Position numbers and translations under genes: made by a program. The notes under the pieces were generated by a model. The model was given only the letters and a program-made list of their open reading frames with translations. It searched no databases and had not been told where the DNA came from. Of a DNA stretch of 23,385 nucleotides, positions 1 through 8,100 are shown piece after piece. The DNA comes from Symbiodinium natans. Taxonomy: Eukaryota > Sar > Dinophyceae > Suessiales > Symbiodiniaceae. Location of the stretch: contig CAJNDS010001317.1 in NCBI GenBank assembly GCA_905221605.1, positions 1-23,385 on the forward strand, in the 5' to 3' direction. Every line of letters starts with the position of its first letter. Positions within the stretch are counted from its first letter, which is position 1.

Positions 1-1200
1 GCTGGGCCCCTCGAGAGGTCAAAAAGTACTTGGTCTTAAGGCTGGGGCCCCTCGAGGGGTCAAAAATGTTTGGTCTTAAGGCTGGGTTCTGGAGGGGTCA
101 AACAGCTGTTGGTCTTAAGGCTGGGCCCTTCGAGGGGTCAAAGCGTTCTGGGTTTTAAGGCTGGGCCCCTCGAGGGGTCAAAGCGTTCTTGGTCTTAAGG
201 CTGGGACCCTCGAGGGGTCAAACATCTTCTTCGTCTTAAGGCTGGGCCCCTCGAGGGGTCAAAGAGTATTTGGTCTTAAGGCAACAAGTTTTTGGTCTTA
301 AGGCTGGGCCCCTGGGGTCTTAAGGCTGGGCCCCTCGAGGGGTCAAAGCGTTCTGGTTTTTAAGGCTGGGCCCCTCGAGGGGTCAAAAAGTTGTTGGTCT
401 TGAGGCTGGGCCCTTCGAGGGGTCAAAGCGTTCTGGGTTTTAAGGCTGGGCCCCTCGAGAGGTCGAAAGTTCTTGGTCTTAAGGCTGGGCCCCTCGAGGG
501 GTCCAAAAGTTCTTGGTCTTAAGGCTGGGCCCCATCGAGGGGTCAAACAGTTGTTGGTCTTAAGGCTGGGCCCTTCGAGGGGTGAAAGCGTTCTGGGTTT
601 TAAGGCTGGGCTTCTCGAGGGGTCAAACAGTTTTTGGTCTTAAGGCTGGGCCCCTCGAGGGGTCAAACAACTTCTTCGTCTTAAGGCTCGGCCCCTAGAG
701 CCTCGAGAGGTCAAGAGTATTTGGTCTTAAGGCAAAAAGTTGTTGGTCTTAAGGCTGGGCCCCTGGGGTCTTAGGACTGGGCCCCTCGAGGGGTCAAAAA
801 GTTTTTGGTCTTCAGGCTGGGCCCCTCGAGGGGTCAAAAAGTTTTTGGTCTTAAGGGTGGGCCCTTCGAGGGGTCAAAGCGTTCTTGGTCTTAAGGCTGG
901 GCCCCTCGAGGGGTCAAAAAGTTCTTGGTCTTACGGCTGGGCCCCTCCAAGGGTCAAAACGTTCGGGGTCTTAAGGCTGGGCCCCCCCAAGGCGTCAAAG
1001 AGAATTTGGTCTTACGGAAAGTTTTTGGTCTTAGGCTGGGCCCCTCGATGGGTCAAACAGTTGTTGGTCTTAAGGCTGGGCCCTTCGATGGGTCAAAACG
1101 TTCTGGGTTTTAAGGCTGGGCCCCTCGAGGGGTCAAACAGTTTTTTTTTCTTAAGGCTGGGCCCCTCGAGGGGTCAAAAACTTGTTGGTCTTAAGGCTGT
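1..1200. repeat. ~40-bp minisatellite array with palindromic core
   Basis: About 29 imperfect tandem units of roughly 38-41 bp, consensus GGTCTTAAGGCTGGGCCCC followed by TCGAGGGGTCAAA and a variable tail (AAGTTCT, CAGTTGT, GCGTTCTGG). Each unit contains the perfect palindrome CCCCTCGAGGGG and the palindrome CTTAAG. Unit variants recur in order, which shows a higher-order period: the AAAGAGTATTTGG and shortened CCCCTGGGGTCTTA variants occur near 262-320 and again near 713-772, about 451 bp apart, with a decayed third copy near 997. Open frames on both strands inside the array are by-products of the repeat. Confidence 0.95.
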
Positions 1201-1440
1201 TTTTGAGGATGAGGGCACACCAAGGTGTACAAGAACCCTTTCGTTGTTGAGGTTGAGGACACACTAGGGTTTACAGAAAAACTGACGTTTGACGTTACAG
1301 GCGCACCAGGTTGAGGGAAAAACGCTTTTCGCTTTTGACATGTTGAGGACATATCAGGCTTCAAATCGGACCTTCGTTAAAAATGATGGCACATGAAGGT
1401 TTGCAAAACAAAAGCGTTCGTTAACTTTGTTGAATTCTTA
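1201..1440. repeat. Degenerate ~45-bp repeat next to the minisatellite
   Basis: Motifs like GAGGATGAGGGCACACCAAGG, GAGGTTGAGGACACACTAGGG, GTTGAGGACATATCAGG and ATGATGGCACATGAAGG start near 1205, 1249, 1344 and 1383. The spacing of about 40-50 bp suggests an old, decayed tandem repeat. I see no coding signal. Confidence 0.4.
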
Positions 1441-1720
1441 CTTTTCAATCGCTTGAAATATTTAACAGGCTGCAGGAATATCATGATGTAAAAAATATCA
1501 TTGTTTGATGTCTTAGGTCTCCACGCTAAACTGAACAGTTTGAAGTAATGTCATAACTGAACCGTTTACATCGTTCAGTTAAAGTGTTCTACGAAATGTT
1601 GATATCTTGAGCCTTCCAAATAACAAATAAACAGCTGAATTGAAATATTCAAAATGTTTACATTATGGAGCCTCTAAAAGAATCAAAACACGTTAAATAG
1701 GTCGGCGTGTTTCTTTTATT
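1441..1720. other. AT-rich unique spacer
   Basis: Unique, AT-rich sequence between the minisatellite and the first polypyrimidine block. I see no gene, RNA gene or clear repeat in it. Confidence 0.5.
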
Positions 1721-1745
1721 CATCGTTTCTCTCTCCCTCTCTTTC

Positions 1746-1807
<62 letters not shown>

Positions 1808-1965
1808 CCTCCCTCTCTCTCTTTCCTGTCTTTTTTTTTTTTTTCCTCTCTCTCTCTTTCTGACCCTCTCTCCCTCCTTCCTTCCTTCCTTCCTGCCTTC
1901 CTTCCTTCCTTCCTTTCTCTTCCCCGCTTCCTTCTTGCTCTTTCCTCTTTCCTCCCCGCTCCTCC
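1721..1965. repeat. Polypyrimidine microsatellite block
   Basis: Compound low-complexity tract: (CTTTCT)n, (CT)n, a T run around 1832-1843, and (CCTT)n around 1876-1915. The arginine/glutamate-rich and serine/leucine-rich open frames here are translations of the microsatellite. Confidence 0.95.
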
Positions 1966-3110
1966 CGTTTTTTTTACGCGCCATTCAACAGTGAATGAAA
2001 GAACAAAGGTAATGACAAGAGAGGAGCAGGAGTTCTCCTTCAAGAGGGAAATGGAAGCAGAACGTCAAGGATGAGAAGGAAGAGTGAAGGTACTGACAAG
2101 AGAGGAATAATATAATATGAAGAGAATTTAATATTAAATTTTCAAGTGAGCGCATGAAATAAGCGATCGCGTGAAATGAAATATTAAATGAACGAAACCG
2201 AGGATGAAAGAACACTGTGAAGAGAATAATAATATAATAAAAGCGACGCAAATGAATGTTCTCTTCTTGGAAATGGGAGGACAGGGCCTTCCTCACAGTC
2301 CCATCTTCTCTCAAACCCCTGGGAGGCCCTTTCAGGGAACCCCTCGGTGCAGCCCCCTGCGAAAACTGCAGGCCCTGGCGGATATTGAAAAGGAGTGTAA
2401 ATCACTGACAGAACGAGGGAAGGAGAACGACAGACGCGGAGCAAGAGAGAGAGAAACAGAAAAAAGGAGAGAGAAGCAGCTGTCCTCTCCAAGCTGTTTT
2501 CAGAGTGACCCCAAAGACTCAGACCGTCCCTTTCTCCACTCCCTTTCTGTCCACCATTCATTTTCGCTTGTTGCGTTTTTTTATCGTATCATTCTCAAAG
2601 TCTCTCTCCCTCTCTCTCGCCCGCTCTCCCCTTCCTGTCTCTTCTCCTCTTCATTCTCCTCCCGCTTGCTCCTCCCCATCCCGTGCCCCATTTCTCCTAG
2701 CCCCTCCAAGACGTAGGTCAAGGATAAGAGAGGAGACGGGAACGACAAGAAAGAAAGAGGGGTTCTCCTTGTTCCGTCTACCTTACTCTTTTTTTGTTCT
2801 TAAATTCGAAAGGGGTAGAAAGCGTCTTCCTCTCTCGCCCCTCTTCCCGATTTGAAGCTCTCTCTGGAAAGCCTCTCATTGGAAACCCCTGTAGGCTCCT
2901 GAGAAACAGACGTATGGCAAAGGGCTTTAGAAATAGGCAGTGAGGAGCACACCTGCAACGAAACGTTCATAAGGACGGATGTAGGTGAGAAGAATGGGGA
3001 AACTATAAATATACAGAAAGAATAAGCGCAGACGGAGAAGGGAGACAGAGCGAGAAACAGAGAAACATAGAGAAGAAGAGAGAAGCAATGAAGTGAATGA
3101 AGGAGGAAGT
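1966..3110. other. Purine/pyrimidine-biased spacer with decayed duplications
   Basis: No gene recognised. The stretch alternates purine-rich (about 1990-2470 and 2700-3100) and pyrimidine-rich (about 2500-2700) segments. GGTAATGACAAGAGAGGAGC near 2008 recurs as GGTACTGACAAGAGAGGAAT near 2088, about 80 bp apart. Related wording (GGAAGCAG..., CAAGGATGAGAAGG) returns near 2720 and 3190, so parts of the spacer are old duplications of each other. Open frames of 100-170 codons are present but show no domain and biased composition. Confidence 0.5.
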
Positions 3111-3850
3111 CAGTACAAAAAACAGCCTTTTGCTGCCTGTTGGCTTTCCCCTCCTCCTGTCTTTATCTGATTGTTTCTTACTGAGGAGGAAGTGGAAGCA
3201 GGAAGAGCAAGAATGAAAGACTCTCTCGCTCTCTTCGTTCCTTTCTTGTCTTTTAAGGGTATGGGAAGGGGGGTGAGGAAGGGAACAGGAGGGGAGGAGG
3301 ACACAATGTCACATGGCAGGCTGGGGAAGGGTTGGACGCCCGTTGCTTCCAGAAAATTCTGGATGCCCCTGCAGGCCCCCTACAGGCTCCGCGAGGCCCG
3401 GAGGCCCCTGAGATACAGTAACACTGGGATGGGATAGGGCCATACTCGTGGCTCTCTCGCTTTCTCTGCTGAAGCCTTCCTCGTCTCCCATGTTCTCTTT
3501 CTCGCGCGATTTTTGTTCTTCTCTCTCTCTCTCACACTTTCACTTTCTCTTGTCCCCTTTTGCCTTCCCTCGCATCATTCCACGCCCTACCCTTCCCTCC
3601 TTTCCGCCCTACCCTTCCCTCCTTTCCGCACCCTTCTCAAATGAGAAAGCAAAAGAAGGGCGAAGAAAGTAGCGAAAGGACGATTTCGCCCCGCCTATGC
3701 CGCTTTCACTCATCCGCTTTCACCCCCTCTCTCGTGCCATGCCCTACACGAAGAGAAGAATAGGAATGGAAGCGATAAGTGGGAACGCAGAGAAAAAAGG
3801 GACTTCTTCTTTTTCATTCAGCTTAGGCATACGTTCTTTCTTTTCACCTC
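3111..3850. other. Spacer with GC-rich patch and pyrimidine runs
   Basis: Mixed unique sequence. A GC-rich patch around 3360-3410 repeats GGCCCC and CAGGC words but does not form a convincing exon. CCCTACCCTTCCCTCCTTTC is directly repeated near 3585 and 3606. No gene recognised. Confidence 0.45.
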
Positions 3851-3854
3851 TCAC

Positions 3855-4528
<674 letters not shown>

Positions 4529-4659
4529 GGGCGGTATGTCTGGTATCTCGGCCTGGGCAATCGTGCACGGAGAGAAAACGAAAGCTCTGAAGTATGATAA
4601 CGGACATGTCAAGTAAAGGTATATGCAAATTATTTGGTAACCAAGAGCAAAAGCCAAAT

Positions 4660-5070
4660 GGTACATAAGTATGTATATATACATATATATGTATCGATTT
4701 AAGTATGGGATAAAGGTAAACAGAGCCCTGCGCCAAATAGAACATAAAGGTCCTTGCCACATATATATATATACACGCATATATGGGTATATATATATAT
4801 ATATATACATATGTGAATATATGTGTATATGTGTATATATATATATATACATATATGTGTTGTGTTGTGTTGTGTTGTGTTGTGTTGTGTTGTGTTGTGT
4901 TGTGTTGTGTTGTGTTATGTTGTGTTATGTTATGTTATGTTATGTTATGTTATGTTATGTTATGTTATGTTATGTTATGTTATGTATGTCTGTATGTATA
5001 CATATATATATATATATATATATATAGATATTGATATTGATATAGATATAGATATATATATATATAATGA
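4660..5070. repeat. TA-rich and pentanucleotide microsatellites
   Basis: (TA)n-like sequence at about 4670-4856, a (TTGTG)n pentamer at about 4857-4926, the same pentamer with one G-to-A change, (TTATG)n, at about 4926-4985, then (TA)n and (GATATA)n to 5067. Frames reading cysteine/valine or tyrosine/isoleucine repeats are microsatellite translations. Confidence 0.95.
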
Positions 5071-5107
5071 GCATATTACCGCAAGGCCCCTAAGTGCCGA
5101 AACCCAG

Positions 5108-5168
5108 GTGCCCACAGGGGACGCCCCTGAGCTGAGAGGCCACACGCTGGTCTTGCCAGGCTCCGGAG
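5108..5168 (+). CDS. PSMG2: Gene A exon 1 (first recognised)
   Basis: Encodes VPTGDAPELRGHTLVLPGSG plus one base (phase 1). It is preceded by CCCAG and followed by the donor GTGAGA at 5169. It matches the PAC2 N-terminal strand (VPCGESAPDLAGFTLLMP in human). The start codon must lie in an upstream, probably tiny, exon or at an unrecognised site in the microsatellite region. Confidence 0.8.
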
Positions 5169-8100
5169 GTGAGAGGGGTTTAGGGTTTAGGGTTTAGGGT
5201 TTAGGGTTTAGGGTTTAGGGTTTAGGGTTTAGGGTTTAGGTTTTAGGGTTCAGGGTTTAGGGGGTGGGGGTGGGGGGGGTTGGGGGGCCTTGGGCCTTGG
5301 AAGGCCTTGCGGCCCCTGTACATTCCTCTAAGCACGAAGCACCCTGAACCCTAAACCCCCAACCCCTAAACCCTAAGCCCTAAACCCTAAACCCCTCCAA
5401 ACCCCCCAAACCCTAAACCCTGAATCCTAAAACCTCTGAGAAGGCATCGCCCACCTTGGAGAGTTGGCCGTGGATGCCCTGATTACCAGCTATGGGCTAC
5501 AGCGAGTGGCGATCGTTTGCCGGCCGCAGCCATTCGGGTTTCTGCAGGGTTTAGGGTTTAGGGTTTAGGGTTTAAGGTTCAGGGTTTAGTCGTTAGGGTT
5601 TTGGCCTTGGCTTTGTAGTGTCTCTCAGCAAAGCTGCCCCTGCCAGGCAGAGGTGCAATCTCACCCACTGTAGGTTGCGGAGCGCGGGGCGAATGAACCC
5701 TGAACCCTACGCAGAGGTTCATGGGTAGTCATAATTGGGGTATAAGTAGGGTAGCTATGATGACAACTGGTTGTAACCCTATCTAGGCTACTTAGAACGC
5801 TACGTAAAACTAGTCATGAACCTGAGAGCCGAGGCTCAGCATCGGCACATCCTCCCCGTGGCCATGGCCAACGCCTTCGAGGGGCCTGTGGGGGGGGGGG
5901 GGGGGGGGGGGGGGATGTGAGGTTTTGGAGGGTCTTTTAAGGTGTTTGAGGTTTAAAGTTATTGGCGATTTAGTGGTTCAGGGTTTAGGGTTCGAGTTTT
6001 GAGGGTTTTAGGGCTTTTAGGGGTTTCAGGGTCTTTAGAGTTTAGGGTTTCTTGTCATAGCGATATGTAGGTTTAAGGGTACCGGGCTTAAGGGATCCTT
6101 AGTTTCTCAGGAGCCCCAACAGATACGTTTTTGAGTTGGTCGTGCGATTTTGCAGTCAGCCTAGAAAAAGCTTTGGGCTCTGCAAACCCTCAATTTCCTT
6201 TTGCTGACCCTAAACCCTAAACCCTACACCCCTGTAGTACTTGGCTAAAGGGACTTCCTCGGGTTTAGGGTTTAGGGTTTAGGGCTTAGGGCTTAGGGCT
6301 TAGGGCTTAGGGCTTAGGGTTTAGGGTTTAGGGTTTAGGGTTTAGGGTATTCGCCATGCTGTGCGCAGAAAGCCGATGCAGGAAAGTGCCGGCCATCACA
6401 ACGGCCGCGGAACTTTATCAGGCCCGGCTGCGGGTGGTTTCCTCGGGTTTTTTGGGGGTTTAGGGTCAAAGGTTAGGAGAGTGGGCCTTATCCATGACTT
6501 CGTTGATTTCGGGCTTTGAGTAAATTGGTTTCTTGGGGTTTGGGGTCAAAGGTTCGGGCTTTGAGTAAAAGGGTTTCTTGTTTAGGGTCAAAGGTTTGGG
6601 CTTTGAGCAAAAGGGTTTCTTGGGGTTTAGGGCCAAAGGTTAGGGCTTTGACTTTGAGTCTTTTGAACTCCTGAGGTTTCATGCGCTCCAGGCAATTGCG
6701 CGGAGCATGCTTTGCATCGTTGCATCGTCAGGACACATCCAGCAATAGCACATGAAATTTCAACCCTAAACCCTCAACCCTAAACCCTCAACCCTAAACC
6801 CTCAACCCTCAACCCTCGACCCTCAACCCTAAACCCTCAACCCTCAACCCCAAACCCTAAGCCCTGGATTGGAGGCTGCAAGCACTCCGATGCTGTCCGT
6901 GCTTCAACTTCGGTCGGGCGCGGTGGAAGGAAAGCGCCAAACGCTTGCGAAGGCGAGAGCTCTGCTGAGTCTTTTCCCCTCTCCCCTTTCCAAAATCGTC
7001 GCTCGTAGATCAGATCAGGCCCATCACACCGGAGATTATTCCCTTCGCGCTTGAAACTGCCGCCATTGCTGATGCAGGATTTGCTGCGGTGGGCACAGGA
7101 CGCAGGCGTCTGGACCCCAGGGTGTAGGCGTCTTCGCTCTCATGCTGCGTAGATTGCGGCTGCAAAGGTCTCGCAAATCCTGATCCTGTCACCATGCTCC
7201 GCACATGCCGCATGGCCGCAGGCGAGAAAAGCTGAGGGTTTGTGTGCGACTTTGCGAGTGCAGGCCTACGTGGAGGTTCGTGGTTAGTTCTAAGTGGGGT
7301 TGCAAGTACCGTGAACGAGGTTCGAACCGGTTGTAATCATAGTTACCCTACTTGGAACCCTACTATAACCGTCTATGAACGTCTAAGTAGCAGATAAAAG
7401 GTCGAAGCGCAGCATCGCTGCCACAAAAAAAGGATCGGCCCCCGTCAGCATCCTAAACATCCTAACCTTGAGCCCAAACCCATCCGAAATCCTAACCCTG
7501 AAAGGGCCTAAGGCCACCACAACAGCCAAGGTAAAGCGTGATGCCGACCTGCGAGCTACCTCGCAACTGCGGGAGGTGGCCTCCCCATCCTCGGACCTCC
7601 CCGGCCAGCTGCTACCACTGGGGCACGAGATGAGTGCCTTGGCTGCCTTGGAGGACATTTTAGGGAGTCCTGGTTTGGGCATGTTTCGGGCTCAGGGCTT
7701 GTAGACCGACTTCGCACAGATGAGCTGGAAAGTGATTGAAGGTTGAAGGTAACTAAGTGTCTGGACCGAAAATGCTTCGCACGTTTTCTCAGCTTACCAA
7801 GATTGCACTGACTCCAAACCTAAACCCTAAACCCTAAGCCCTGAGCCCTGAGCCCTGAGCCCTAAACCCAGCTCAGTGCAGGTGAGCTGGAGTTGGGCGG
7901 CATGCCCGGCAGCGCAGCTGCAGCCCGTGCGCTTCTGCGAGGCCTCGGGGCTTCATGCTTGGTCAGGGGCCTTGGAGCTCCATCCATAGGAGTTGGGATG
8001 TTTCCCCTTGTACTAATACAGCGCTAAGTAAATAGCAATTACAGTACCCCTATTATGATCCCTATTAAGGATTTGTTAGTATAAGGGGGAGCATCCTAAG

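Noticed and set aside
1-1200. CRISPR-like array
   Set aside because: Units are tandem with no unique spacers of constant size, and the genome is eukaryotic.
343-1267. Open frames of 62-175 codons in the minisatellite, both strands
   Set aside because: They are the ~40-bp repeat read in shifting frames, with no start context, domain or independent codon bias.
4671-5197. Tyr/Ile and Cys/Val repeat frames that run into gene A exon 1
   Set aside because: Microsatellite translation. Only the part after 5108 resembles a protein, and an acceptor precedes it.
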